This document shows positions 10,081 through 21,117 of a DNA stretch of 64,000 nt, one piece after another. This stretch comes from Nocardioides marinus. Lineage in GTDB: Bacteria > Actinomycetota > Actinomycetes > Propionibacteriales > Nocardioidaceae. Each line of letters opens with the position of its first letter. The first letter of the stretch is position 1. Under the pieces are notes generated by a model. The model saw only the letters and a program-made list of their open reading frames with translations, ran no database searches and was not told the origin of the DNA. Where the stretch lies: positions 1 through 64,000 of the forward strand of contig NZ_JACBZI010000001.1 of NCBI RefSeq assembly GCF_013408145.1. The letters run 5' to 3'. The position numbers and the translations under genes were made by a program.

Positions 10081-11040
10081 TCAGCCCTCCCCAATCGGGA
10101 CCAGGGTCAGCAGCACGGCCTCGGGCCGGCAGGCGATCCGCACCCGCGCGTACGGCGAGGTGCCCAGGCCGGCGCCGACGTGCATCCACGTGGAGCCCGG
10201 CTGCCCGGGCGCGGAGTCGGCGGGGTGCCGGTGCACGCCGCGGGCACGGGCCGGCTCCAGGTCGCAGTTGGTGGTCAGCGCCCGACCACCCGGCAGGCAC
10301 ACCTGCCCGCCGTGGGTGTGGCCGGCCAGCACGGCGTCGTACCCGTCGCGGGCCAACGCGTCCAGCACCCGCAGGTACGGCGCGTGCGTGACGCCCAGGC
10401 GCAGGTCCGCCTCCGGGTCGGCCGGCCCGGCGACGTCGTCGAGGCGGTCGTAGCCCAGGTGCGGGTCGTCGACGCCCGCGAACGCCAGGTCCAGCTCGCC
10501 CACCCGCAGGCGACCACGGGTGTTGGTGAGGTCGAGCCACCCGGCGTCGGTGAACGAGCGCGACAGCTCGCGCCAGGGCAGCTCCGGGACGTCGGTGTGC
10601 CGCTTCCCGTCGTCGGGCAGCAGGTAGCCCACGGGGTTGCGGAAGGACGGCTCGAAGTAGTCGTTGCTGCCGTGGACGAAGACGCCGGGCACGTCGAGGA
10701 GGGGTCCGAGCGAGTCCCTGACGACAGGAACGGCGTCCCGGTGGGCCAGGTTGTCCCCGGTGTCGACCACGAGGTCGGGTCGCAGCCCCGCCAGCCCCGC
10801 GAGCCACTCCTGCTTGGCCCGCTGACCCGGCGTCATGTGCAGGTCGGTCAGGTGCAGCAGCCGCAGCGGCCGCGCACCGGCCGGCAGCACCGGCAGGGTG
10901 CGCTCGCGCAGCACGTAGCGACGTGCCTCCCAGGCGGCGTACGCCGTCGTCGCGGCTCCCACCGCGAGCCCACCCAGCACCGACCGGTGCAGGAGCCGGG
11001 CCGCACGTCGGGCCGGAGGGGAATCTGGGGTGAGGGCCAC
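10081..11040 (-). CDS. Metallophosphoesterase (calcineurin-like, membrane-anchored)
   Basis: This 319-residue protein of the calcineurin-like phosphoesterase superfamily has its dimetal motifs in order: LLHLTDLHM (D-x-H), DLVVDTGDN (GD), VHGSNDYFEP (where GNHD is usual; here GSND) and LAGHTHGGQVCLP (GHxH). One N-terminal hydrophobic segment (VLGGLAVGAATTAYAAW) suggests a membrane anchor. Similar proteins are often called YkuE/YaeI-like. The substrate is unknown. The GTG start at 11040 (VALTPDSPPARR) is preferred to a TTG further up; the gene is divergent from the YqeY gene and the starts are only about 26 bp apart. Confidence 0.85.
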   Translation of the reverse strand: MALTPDSPPARRAARLLHRSVLGGLAVGAATTAYAAWEARRYVLRERTLPVLPAGARPLRLLHLTDLHMTPGQRAKQEWLAGLAGLRPDLVVDTGDNLAHRDAVPVVRDSLGPLLDVPGVFVHGSNDYFEPSFRNPVGYLLPDDGKRHTDVPELPWRELSRSFTDAGWLDLTNTRGRLRVGELDLAFAGVDDPHLGYDRLDDVAGPADPEADLRLGVTHAPYLRVLDALARDGYDAVLAGHTHGGQVCLPGGRALTTNCDLEPARARGVHRHPADSAPGQPGSTWMHVGAGLGTSPYARVRIACRPEAVLLTLVPIGEG

Positions 11041-11066
11041 ACCGTCAGGCTGCCACAATGGCGGGC

Positions 11067-11528
11067 ATGAGCAGCCTCAAGGATCGCCTCCGTGCCGACC
11101 TCACCACCGCCATGAAGGCCCGCGACGAGCTGCGCTCCTCCACGCTGCGGATGGTACTGGCCGCGGTGACCAACGCCGAGGTCGCCGGCAAGACCGCCAA
11201 GACCCTCACCGACGACGAGGTCATCGGTGTCCTCACCAGCGAGACCAAGAAGCGCCGCGAGGCGGCGGCCGCCTTCGCCGACGGAGGTCGCGCCGAGAGC
11301 GCCGAACGGGAGAAGGCCGAGGCCGAGGTGATCGCGGAGTACCTCCCCGAGCAGCTCAGCGACGCCGAGGTCGCGGACATCGTCAGCGCCGCCATCGAGT
11401 CCACCGGCGCGGGCGCGGAGGGGATGAAGGCGATGGGCAAGGTGATGGGCGTGGTCCAGCCCCAGGTCAGGGGCCGCGCCGACGGCGGGGCCGTCGCTGC
11501 GGAGGTACGCCGCCAACTCGGCGCCTGA
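11067..11528 (+). CDS. yqeY: GatB/YqeY domain-containing protein
   Basis: This 153-residue protein matches the YqeY family: SLKDRLRADLTTAMKARDELRSSTLRMVLAAV at the start, then a charged helical middle and LPEQLSDAEVADIVSAAI, finishing with the GKVMGVVQPQVRGRADGGAVA motif. The domain resembles the tail of the GatB subunit of tRNA-dependent amidotransferase and may bind tRNA. The function of the stand-alone protein is not settled. ATG 11067 gives the usual N-terminus; another ATG at 11058 adds three residues. Confidence 0.9.
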   Translation: MSSLKDRLRADLTTAMKARDELRSSTLRMVLAAVTNAEVAGKTAKTLTDDEVIGVLTSETKKRREAAAAFADGGRAESAEREKAEAEVIAEYLPEQLSDAEVADIVSAAIESTGAGAEGMKAMGKVMGVVQPQVRGRADGGAVAAEVRRQLGA

Positions 11529-11606
11529 GCCCCCCGCCCGCGGGCACGGGGCCGCTCAGGTCGGGGCCGCTCGAGGCCGGTCCGGGGCCGACGCGGCGCC
11601 CGTGGG

Positions 11607-13982
<2,376 letters not shown>

Positions 13983-14180
13983 GGCGCCCAGGGTACGCGA
14001 GCGCCCCTACCACCCCGGCCCGCCGTGGTCAGCCCGGACTAGTCAATTCGGACCATGTGTATTGGGCTGAACGTGTCTGCCTGAGATCTGTGACACGACT
14101 TAACTTTGTTCCAGGGACATGGGGGCAGGCGTCATGGGGACGTATTCGCTGCCTCCACAACACGATGTGGGGACATCACT

Positions 14181-14504
14181 ATGTGGGTTGAGGACTGGAC
14201 TCCGCGCGCTGCGTGCAAGTCGGCGTCGCCGGATCAGCTGTTCGTGCGAGGCGCGGAGCAGAACAAGGCCAAGCAGGTCTGTCAGGGCTGCCCGGTGCGC
14301 ACCGAGTGCCTGGCCGAGGCGCTGGACAACCAGATCGAGTGGGGTGTCTGGGGCGGGATGACCGAGCGGGAGCGCCGTGCGCTGCTGCGTCGCCGCCCGA
14401 ACGCCTCCTGGCGCCAGGTGCTGGAGACCGCGCGCACGCAGTCGCCGGGCGATCAGGCGCCCGCGCCGGCCGCCGTGCCGGTGCGCGCCGTCCGCTCCGC
14501 CTGA
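14181..14504 (+). CDS. WhiB-family iron-sulfur transcription factor (WhiB4-like by position)
   Basis: This 107-residue protein starts MWVEDWTPRAACKSA. Four cysteines ligate the cluster (one in AACKSA, then VCQGC and TEC), followed by the G-[IV]-W-G-G turn in EWGVWGGM and a basic DNA-binding helix (RERRALLRRRPN). WhiB proteins are redox-sensing partners of sigma factors found only in actinobacteria. Placement between a class A PBP and paired ArsA ATPases matches whiB4 of M. tuberculosis. ATG 14181 is chosen because it opens at the family N-terminus; a longer in-frame reading from 14106 has no family match. Upstream 13983-14180 must carry both divergent promoters. Confidence 0.9.
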   Translation: MWVEDWTPRAACKSASPDQLFVRGAEQNKAKQVCQGCPVRTECLAEALDNQIEWGVWGGMTERERRALLRRRPNASWRQVLETARTQSPGDQAPAPAAVPVRAVRSA

Positions 14505-14549
14505 TCGCCGCTCGCCCCGGCTCCGGCCGGGGCGCGGGTGCCCGTCGTC

Positions 14550-15746
14550 TCAGCGGCGGGCGAGCAGCTCACCGACGCGGCGCAGGCCGCGCAGGTCGTG
14601 CACGTCGCTGGCCAGCGCCGGCACCACCGCTGTGGGCACCTGCGGGTGCGCCGCGGTGAACCGGGCACGCAGCTGCGCCTCGCGCGCCAGGCTGCGCATC
14701 CGGTCGGCATGCAGCCGCAGCAGCCCTGCGGTGAGCCCGCCGCTCGGCCCCGCGTCGGGGCGCGCGGCGATCCGCTCGGCAGCCGCCGTGGCCTCCTCGG
14801 CCGAGAGGCGACCCCGCGGCTCGGGGCTGGCCCGGTTGACCACCAGCCCGGCCAAGGGCATCTGGTCGCCGTTGAGGCGCTCGACGAAGTACGCCGCCTC
14901 GCGCAGCGCGTCCGGCTCGGGGGCGGCCACGACGACGAACGCCGTGCCCGGGGCCTGCAGCAGCGCGTAGGTGCGCTGGGCGCGGGCCCGGAACCCCCCG
15001 AAGACGGTGTCGAGCGCGGCCACGAACGTCTGCAGGTCGGTGAGGACCTGGGCCCCGAGGACCTTGGTGAGGGCGCCGGTCACCAGCCCCAGGCCGGCGG
15101 TCATCAGCCTGGCCGGACCCTTGGCGGGGGCCAGCATCAGCCGGATGAAGCGCCCGTCGAGGAAGCTGGAGAGCCGCTCGGGGGCGTCGAGGAAGTCCAG
15201 CGCCGAGCGGGAGGGCGGGGTGTCGACGACGATCAGGTCGTAGGTGCCGCGCTCCTGGGCGTCGGCGTGGATCTGCCCGAGCTTCTCCATCGCCATGTAC
15301 TCCTGGGTCCCGGCGAAGGACGTCGAGAGGACGATGTAGAAGGGGTTCTCCAGGATCGCCTTCGCCTTCTCCGGCGTCGCCTGGCTCAGCACGACCTCGT
15401 CGAAGGTCGACTTCATGTCGAGCATCATCGCGTCCAGCCTGCCGCCGGCCGCGTCGTCGACCCCGGCCACGGGCCGCGGGGTGTTGTCGAGCTCCTCGAT
15501 CCCCATCGCCTGGGCCAAGCGGCGGGCCGGGTCGATGGTGAGCACCACGACCTTGCGTCCCCGCTCGGCGGCGCGCAGGGCGAGCGCGGCCGAGGTGGTC
15601 GTCTTCCCGACCCCTCCCGAGCCGCAGCACACGATGATCCGGGTCCGCGGGTCGTCGATGAGCGCGTCGGCATCGAGCCGGGGCGACTCCCCGGGGTGCG
15701 CGGCGAGTGGGCCCACCCGGCCCTGCCGCTGGCTCGCGGGACTCAT
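14550..15746 (-). CDS. ArsA/GET3-family ATPase, second of a pair
   Basis: A 398-residue P-loop ATPase. Walker A is CGSGGVGKTTTSAALA (deviant, signature Lys present), followed by VLTIDPARRLAQAMG, the switch region DTPPSRSALDFLD, and a C-terminal part with VVNRASPEP. The helical insert contains SQATPEKAKAILENPFYIVLSTSFAGTQEYMAMEKL. Such proteins are annotated anion-transporting ATPases, but the family includes tail-anchored protein targeting factors. It overlaps the first ATPase by ATGA, so the two are made together and probably form a heterodimer, like Rv3679/Rv3680 in M. tuberculosis. Confidence 0.88.
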   Translation of the reverse strand: MSPASQRQGRVGPLAAHPGESPRLDADALIDDPRTRIIVCCGSGGVGKTTTSAALALRAAERGRKVVVLTIDPARRLAQAMGIEELDNTPRPVAGVDDAAGGRLDAMMLDMKSTFDEVVLSQATPEKAKAILENPFYIVLSTSFAGTQEYMAMEKLGQIHADAQERGTYDLIVVDTPPSRSALDFLDAPERLSSFLDGRFIRLMLAPAKGPARLMTAGLGLVTGALTKVLGAQVLTDLQTFVAALDTVFGGFRARAQRTYALLQAPGTAFVVVAAPEPDALREAAYFVERLNGDQMPLAGLVVNRASPEPRGRLSAEEATAAAERIAARPDAGPSGGLTAGLLRLHADRMRSLAREAQLRARFTAAHPQVPTAVVPALASDVHDLRGLRRVGELLARR

Positions 15747-16747
15747 GCCAGCCCCTGGTCGCGCAGGGTGGCCGCGAGGTCGTAGAGCCCGCCGAGGTCG
15801 ACCCCGGCGGCGAGCCGCTCGAGCTCGTAGGTGGGTACGCCGAGGCCGTCGACCAGCTCCCGCTGGGACTCCTCGAGCGCGCGCCGCTCGGCGTGGTCGC
15901 GCGCCTCGGCGGCCAGGCCGTCGACGAGCGTCTTGGTGGTGGCCACGCCCACCGCCTCGAGGTCGGCGCGCACGGCCTCCTTGTCGAGCCGGCCCGCCGC
16001 GGCCTGGGCCAGCGCCTCGTCGGGGAGGTCGCGGGGCCGGACGAGGTTCACGACCACGCCGCCGACCGGCAGCCCGGCGGCGCGCAGCTCCTCGATGCCG
16101 TCGGCGGTCTCCTGGACCGGCATCTCCTCGAGCACGGTGACCAGGTGCACGGCGGTGCGTGGGGAGCGGAACAGCGTCATCATCGTGTCGGCCTGGCTCT
16201 TGATCGGCCCCACCTTGGCCAGCCCGGCCAGCTCGTCGCTGACGTTGAGGAATTGCGTGATCCGGCCCGTCGGCGGGGCGTCGAGCACCACCGCGTCGTA
16301 CTCGACCGCGCCCTTGTTGCGGCTGTTGCGCTGCACCGCCTCGAAGACCTTGCCGGTGAGCAGCACGTCGCGCACGCCCGGCGCGATGGTGGTGGCGAAC
16401 TCGATGACGCCGAAGCGGTCCAGGGCCTTGCCGGCGCGGCCGAGCCGGTAGTACATCGCGAGGTACTCCAGCAGCGCCGACTCCGGGTCGATGTGCAGCG
16501 CGTGCACCGCTCCCGGGCGCTGGCCGTCGGGGCCGCGCAGCCCGGTGGCGACGCGGGTCTCGGCGTAGGGCAGCGGGTCGACGTCGAACATCCGCGCCAG
16601 CCCCTGGCGCCCCTCGACCTCGCAGACCAGGACGTTCTTGCCGTGGGAGGCCAGGGCCAGGGCCAGGGAGGCGGCCACCGTGGTCTTGCCGGTGCCGCCC
16701 TTGCCGGTGACGACGTGCAGGCGTACCCGCGGCCAGTCGCTGCTCAC
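15743..16747 (-). CDS. ArsA/GET3-family ATPase, first of a pair
   Basis: A 334-residue P-loop ATPase with VVTGKGGTGKTTVAASLALALA at the N-terminus, VCEVEGRQGLARMF as the A' region, and a DAPPTGRITQFL switch; the C-terminal part holds VVVNLVRPRDLP. GTG 16747 is the first start that leaves an intact N-terminal strand before the P-loop. It is co-translated with the second ATPase by an ATGA overlap. With the WhiB and PBP genes this forms a locus conserved across actinobacteria; a role in membrane or envelope protein handling is inference. Confidence 0.88.
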   Translation of the reverse strand: MSSDWPRVRLHVVTGKGGTGKTTVAASLALALASHGKNVLVCEVEGRQGLARMFDVDPLPYAETRVATGLRGPDGQRPGAVHALHIDPESALLEYLAMYYRLGRAGKALDRFGVIEFATTIAPGVRDVLLTGKVFEAVQRNSRNKGAVEYDAVVLDAPPTGRITQFLNVSDELAGLAKVGPIKSQADTMMTLFRSPRTAVHLVTVLEEMPVQETADGIEELRAAGLPVGGVVVNLVRPRDLPDEALAQAAAGRLDKEAVRADLEAVGVATTKTLVDGLAAEARDHAERRALEESQRELVDGLGVPTYELERLAAGVDLGGLYDLAATLRDQGLA

Positions 16748-16948
16748 GTCCAATGACCCTAGGGCACCGGCCCCCACCCCACCCGGTGATCGCGTCGCCG
16801 GCTGGACCACGGGTGGCCTGATCCCATGGCCGGCCACCGGGTCCGCGCCGGCCCTCGCCCGAAGGGGTGAGGCCGGACACGTGTGATCGGCGGGCGATGG
16901 GGCATGGTGTCTGACGGCCCTGAACGAAACCGCCCCACAGGAGACGTC

Positions 16949-18610
16949 ATGACCGCAACCGAATCCACGACCGCACCGGACGGCGGGCACGTCGAACCGC
17001 CCCCGCCGCCCACCGGCAAGAAACCCCTCATGGGAGCGCCGCGGGTCTTCCTGCCCGCCGCCGGCCTGCTCGTGGTCTTCGTGGCCCTCGCCGCGATCTT
17101 CCCCGACCGGATGTCCGACGCCCTGTCGACGGCGAACACCACCGTGGTCAAGGACCTCGGCTGGTTCTACGTCGCCGTCGTGACCGGCTTCGTCGCGTTC
17201 TCGTTGTGGGCGGCGCTGTCGCCGGTCGGCGACATCGTGCTCGGCAAGGACGACGAGGAGCCCGAGTTCGCCCTCGGATCGTGGTTCGCGATGCTCTTCG
17301 CCGCCGGCATGGGCATCGGCCTCGTCTACTGGGGCGTCGCCGAGCCGCTGAACCACTTCAACTCCCCGCCGCCGGGCTCGGCCTCGGGGGACGCCGCGCA
17401 GACCGCGCGCACCGCGATGGACACCACCTTCCTGCACTGGGGCCTGCACGCTTGGGCCATCTACGTCGTGGTGGGCCTCGCGATCGCCTACGCCGTGCAC
17501 CGCAAGGGCCGGCCGATCTCCATCCGCTACGCCCTCGAGCCGCTCTTCGGCAAGCGCATCCTCGGCTTCTGGGGTGATGTCGTCGACATCATCGCGATCA
17601 TCGGCACGCTCTTCGGTGTCGCCACCTCGCTCGGCTTCGGTGTGACCCAGGTCGGCTCCGGGCTCTCCTTCCTCGGCGTGGTCGACGAGGCCGGCACCGG
17701 CCTGCTCGTCGCGCTGATCGCGGGCATCACCGCGATCGCCCTCGCGTCGGTCATCTCCGGCGTCGACAAGGGCATCAAGCTGCTCTCGAACATCAACATG
17801 GGCGTCGCCGGGCTGCTGCTGCTCCTGGTCCTGCTGCTCGGTCCGACGGTCTTCCTGCTCTCGGACTTCGTGACCCAGATCGGCTCCTACCTGCAGAACT
17901 TCCTGCGCATGTCGTTCAACGTGCGCCCGTTCCAGGGCGAGGACGGCGAGGCCTGGCTGTCGGGCTGGACCACCTACTACTGGGGCTGGTGGATGAGCTG
18001 GGCGCCCTTCGTCGGCGTGTTCATCGCCCGCATCTCCCGCGGCCGCACCGTGCGCCAGTTCGTGATGGGAGTGCTGCTGGTCCCCACGATGGTGACCTTC
18101 TTGTGGTTCTCGGTCATGGGCGGCTCGGCGATCTACCGCGAGATGTTCGGCGAGGGCGGCATGATCGTCGACGGCGCCGTGCCGACCGACACCGCGCTCT
18201 TCGAGCTGCTCGACGCCCTGCCGATGGGCACCGTGCTCTCGGTGGCGGCCCTGGTCCTGATCGTCGTCTTCTTCGTCACCAGCTCCGACTCCGGTTCGTT
18301 CGTGGTCGACATGCTGGCCGAGGGCGGCGACCTCAACCCGCCGGTGTGGAGCCGCGCCTTCTGGGCGACGATGGAGGGCGTCATCGCCGCCGTCCTGATC
18401 ATGGTCGGCGCCGGCGGTCTCGCCGCGCTGCAGACCATGTCGATCCTGGTCGCTGCTCCGTTCAGCATCGTGATGGTGCTGATGGTCATCGCGACCGGCA
18501 AGGCGCTGATGGCCGAGCACAAGTGGTACCAGCGCAAGCGCCGCAAGTGGTTCGCCGAGCAGGTGGCCGAGGAGCTGCGCGCCACCGGCGACCTGCCGAA
18601 GGTCGACTGA
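16949..18610 (+). CDS. BCCT-family betaine/carnitine/choline transporter
   Basis: A 553-residue secondary transporter with about twelve membrane helices. The family signature GMGIGLVYWGVAEP is near residue 120, and the Trp-rich substrate region WTTYYWGWWMSWAPFVGVFIARISRGRTVRQF near 350. Members take up glycine betaine or related osmoprotectants, driven by sodium or protons. The short cytoplasmic C-terminus has KRRKWFAEQVAEELRATG, similar to osmosensing tails. ATG 16949 has CAGGAG upstream and follows a region without coding potential. It is a single-gene unit, divergent from the ArsA-like genes. Confidence 0.92.
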   Translation: MTATESTTAPDGGHVEPPPPPTGKKPLMGAPRVFLPAAGLLVVFVALAAIFPDRMSDALSTANTTVVKDLGWFYVAVVTGFVAFSLWAALSPVGDIVLGKDDEEPEFALGSWFAMLFAAGMGIGLVYWGVAEPLNHFNSPPPGSASGDAAQTARTAMDTTFLHWGLHAWAIYVVVGLAIAYAVHRKGRPISIRYALEPLFGKRILGFWGDVVDIIAIIGTLFGVATSLGFGVTQVGSGLSFLGVVDEAGTGLLVALIAGITAIALASVISGVDKGIKLLSNINMGVAGLLLLLVLLLGPTVFLLSDFVTQIGSYLQNFLRMSFNVRPFQGEDGEAWLSGWTTYYWGWWMSWAPFVGVFIARISRGRTVRQFVMGVLLVPTMVTFLWFSVMGGSAIYREMFGEGGMIVDGAVPTDTALFELLDALPMGTVLSVAALVLIVVFFVTSSDSGSFVVDMLAEGGDLNPPVWSRAFWATMEGVIAAVLIMVGAGGLAALQTMSILVAAPFSIVMVLMVIATGKALMAEHKWYQRKRRKWFAEQVAEELRATGDLPKVD

Positions 18611-18698
18611 GCGCACCACCGCACCACTCCACGGCCGGGGTCGGGACCGATGGGTCCCGGCCCCGGCCCTCGTCGTACGCGGTCGTGGTGTCCTCGTC

Positions 18699-18749
18699 GG
18701 TTCTCGAGGCTCCTCGCTGGCGCTCGTCGCGCCTCGACCAGCGGTGGGG
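18699..18749. repeat. Interspersed inverted-repeat element, copy A
   Basis: Contains GGTTCTCGAGG, TCGCTGGCGCTC (18714-18725) and CCTCGACCAGCGGTGGG, the same three blocks as in the complete copy at 37711-37814. It lies between the BCCT gene and the small DUF4177 gene. Confidence 0.7.
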
Positions 18750-18799
18750 CCGGCGGCGGGGGTGGGCGCGCGTCGGCGCGCGTGAGTAGGGTCGGGCCC

Positions 18800-18952
18800 A
18801 TGACGAAGTGGGAGTACCAGGTCGCACCGATTCCGCTGCACAACGAGGCGCTGATGCTGAACAACTTCGGCGAGGACGGCTGGGAGCTGGTCACCATCCA
18901 GACCAACGCCCAGGGCGGCCTCGTCGCGTTCCTGAAGCGGCCGAAGGCATGA
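18800..18952 (+). CDS. Small DUF4177-like protein
   Basis: A 50-residue protein starting MTKWEYQVAPIP and containing LNNFGEDGWELVTIQTN, which matches the pattern of DUF4177 (a small beta-rich domain with a GWELV core). The function is unknown. It overlaps the next gene (RidA) through ATGA, so both are one unit; a 50-residue gene in the same place exists in mycobacteria (Rv3678A, from memory). Confidence 0.8.
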   Translation: MTKWEYQVAPIPLHNEALMLNNFGEDGWELVTIQTNAQGGLVAFLKRPKA

Positions 18953-19410
18953 CCTCCCCCGAGGAGCGCCTGGCCGAGATGGGCCTCGCAGTCCCGGAGG
19001 TCGCCAAGCCCGTCGCGGCCTACGTCCCGGCGGTCCGCTCCGGCGACCACGTCTTCACCTCCGGCCAGCTGCCCATGCGTGCCGGCGAGCTGATGGTGAC
19101 CGGCAAGGTCGGCGGCGAGGTGACGGCGGAGGAGGCCTACGCCTGCGCCCAGCAGTGCGTCCTCAACGCGATCGCCGCGGTGAAGTCGGAGATCGGCGAC
19201 CTGTCCCGCGTCGTGCGTGTGGTCAAGGTCGTCGCCTTCATCGCCTCCACCCCCGACTTCACCGGCCAGCCCGGCGTCGCCAACGGCGCCTCCGAGCTGC
19301 TCGGCGAGGTCTTCGGCGACGCCGGCATCCACGCCCGCTCCGCCGTCGGCGTGCCCGTGCTGCCCCTCGACGCGCCCGTCGAGGTGGAGCTGCTGGTCGA
19401 GGTCCGGTGA
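18949..19410 (+). CDS. ridA: RidA family protein
   Basis: A 153-residue YjgF/YER057c/UK114 protein. RidA enzymes deaminate reactive enamine/imine intermediates made by PLP enzymes. Visible family features are GDHVFTSGQLPM near the N-terminus, EEAYACAQQCVLNAIAAV, and the C-terminal HARSAVGVPVLPLDAPVEVELLVEV with the conserved Arg. The insert with TGQPGVANGASELLGEVFG is typical of the longer subgroup. It is part of a tight cluster with the NUDIX and MBL genes. Confidence 0.88.
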   Translation: MTSPEERLAEMGLAVPEVAKPVAAYVPAVRSGDHVFTSGQLPMRAGELMVTGKVGGEVTAEEAYACAQQCVLNAIAAVKSEIGDLSRVVRVVKVVAFIASTPDFTGQPGVANGASELLGEVFGDAGIHARSAVGVPVLPLDAPVEVELLVEVR

Positions 19411-20282
19411 GGATCCCGCTCCCGCCGGTGCCGCTGCCGGAGACGGTGGTCGACGTCGCGCGGGAGTACGCCGACGGCACCCGCACCGCCGCCGAGCCCC
19501 GGGACGCGGCGACGGTCATCCTGCTGCGCCCCTCCGAGACCGGAGCCGGGCCCGAGGCCTACTACCTGCGCCGGCAGCTCTCGATGGACTTCGCCGGCGG
19601 CATGGCCGTCTTCCCCGGTGGGGGCGTCGACAAGCGCGACTTCGACCTGGAGGACGAGCACTGGGCCGGGCCGTCGGTCGCGACGTGGGCCGAGCGGCTG
19701 GGCTGCACCGAGCAGGAGGCCCGCGCTTTGGTCTGCGCCGCGGTGCGCGAGACGTTCGAGGAGTCCGGGGTGCTGCTCGCCGGCCCCTCGGCCGACGAGG
19801 TCGTCGCCGACACCAGCGGCGAGGACTGGGAGGCCGACCGGGTCGCTCTCGAGGGCCGCGACCTGTCGCTGACCGACTTCCTGGACCGCCGCGGGCTGGT
19901 GCTGCGCACCGACCTGCTGGGCGCCTGGGACGCCTGGCTGACGCCGGTCTTCGAGCCCAAGCGCTACCGCACCTGGTTCTTCGTGGCCCGGCTGCCCGAG
20001 GGGCAGGTGACCCGCGACGTGTCGACCGAGTCCTCCTCGGTCACCTGGCTGCCGGCGGCGCTGGCGGCCGACCGGGCCGACAGCGGCGACCTGGCGATGA
20101 TGCCGCCGACGTACCTTGTCTCGATGGAGGTCGGCACGTACGACGACCCCGACGCGGTCCTCGGGGCCGCAGCGGACCGGCGGCTGGAGATGTTCTGCCC
20201 CTCGGTCGAGCCGCTCGACGACGGCTGGACCCTGTCGATGCCCGACCGGCTGCGGCCGGTCCTGGCGGCCCGGCGGGCCTGA
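19407..20282 (+). CDS. NUDIX hydrolase, long form
   Basis: A 291-residue NUDIX-fold protein. The Nudix helix is present as RETFEESGV, preceded by MAVFPGGGV, but an insert of about 40 residues separates the glycines from the REXXEE part, as in NUDT19-like acyl-CoA diphosphatases. A preference for CoA derivatives is therefore plausible but unproven. The GTG start overlaps the ridA stop (GTGA). The MBL-fold gene begins 18 bp after the stop. Confidence 0.85.
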   Translation: MRIPLPPVPLPETVVDVAREYADGTRTAAEPRDAATVILLRPSETGAGPEAYYLRRQLSMDFAGGMAVFPGGGVDKRDFDLEDEHWAGPSVATWAERLGCTEQEARALVCAAVRETFEESGVLLAGPSADEVVADTSGEDWEADRVALEGRDLSLTDFLDRRGLVLRTDLLGAWDAWLTPVFEPKRYRTWFFVARLPEGQVTRDVSTESSSVTWLPAALAADRADSGDLAMMPPTYLVSMEVGTYDDPDAVLGAAADRRLEMFCPSVEPLDDGWTLSMPDRLRPVLAARRA

Positions 20283-20300
20283 GCGGCGGAGGCGTCTGCG

Positions 20301-21113
20301 ATGACCGACGGGAGCTGGGCCGGGGGTGCGTTCGGGGAGCGCGGGCAGTGCGTGCTCGCCCCGAACCCGAACATCATGACGCTGGACGGCACCAACTCCT
20401 GGGTGCTGCGCGAGCCCGGCGCCCGCCGCTCGGTCGTGATCGACCCCGGACCGTCCGACCCCGGGCACCTCGCCGCGCTCGCGGAGGCCGCCGGTGGGCG
20501 GGGCAACGTGGCTGCCGTCCTGCTGACCCACCACCACGCCGACCACTCGGAGGCGGCCCGGGAGTTCGCGGAGTCGGTCGGCTGCGGCGTACGCGCCCTG
20601 GACCCGGCGTACCGCCTGGGCTCGGAGGGCCTCGGCGACGGCGACGTCGTGGAGGCCGACGGGCTGGAGGTGCACGTCGTGGCGACGCCGGGGCACACCG
20701 CCGACTCGCTGTCGTTCCTGCTGCCGGCCGAGCGGGCGGTGCTGACCGGCGACACCGTGCTGGGCCGCGGCACCACCGTGGTCGCGCACCCCGACGGCCA
20801 GCTCGGCGCCTACCTCGACTCCCTCGACCGGCTGCACGCGCTGGCCGAGCGCGAGGAGGCCGCGGCCGTGTGGCCGGGGCACGGGCCCGTCATCGGCGAC
20901 GCGCTCGCGGCGCTGACCTACTACCGAGACCACCGCCAGGCCCGGCTGGCGCAGGTCGAGGCGGCACTGGAGCACCTCGAGGACGAGCAGCTCGACGCCG
21001 AGACGCTGCCGCGTCGCGTCGTCGAGCACGTGTACGCCGACGTCGACCCAGTCCTGTGGGGCGCGGCGGAGCTGTCGGTGCGGGCCCAGCTGGCCTACCT
21101 GCGCGGCCGCTGA
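20301..21113 (+). CDS. MBL-fold metallohydrolase (LACTB2-like)
   Basis: A 270-residue metallo-beta-lactamase-fold enzyme. Zinc motifs: LLTHHHADH (HxHxDH), ATPGHTADSLSF, LTGDTVLG and VWPGHGP. It starts with NPNIMTLDGTNSWVL, typical of the LACTB2/Rv3677c type, some of which are RNases. The C-terminal winged-helix-like tail (LEDEQLDAETLPRRVVEHVYADV) fits this group. Last gene of the ridA cluster; convergent with the exchanger gene 4 bp beyond. Confidence 0.88.
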   Translation: MTDGSWAGGAFGERGQCVLAPNPNIMTLDGTNSWVLREPGARRSVVIDPGPSDPGHLAALAEAAGGRGNVAAVLLTHHHADHSEAAREFAESVGCGVRALDPAYRLGSEGLGDGDVVEADGLEVHVVATPGHTADSLSFLLPAERAVLTGDTVLGRGTTVVAHPDGQLGAYLDSLDRLHALAEREEAAAVWPGHGPVIGDALAALTYYRDHRQARLAQVEAALEHLEDEQLDAETLPRRVVEHVYADVDPVLWGAAELSVRAQLAYLRGR

Positions 21114-21117
21114 CGGC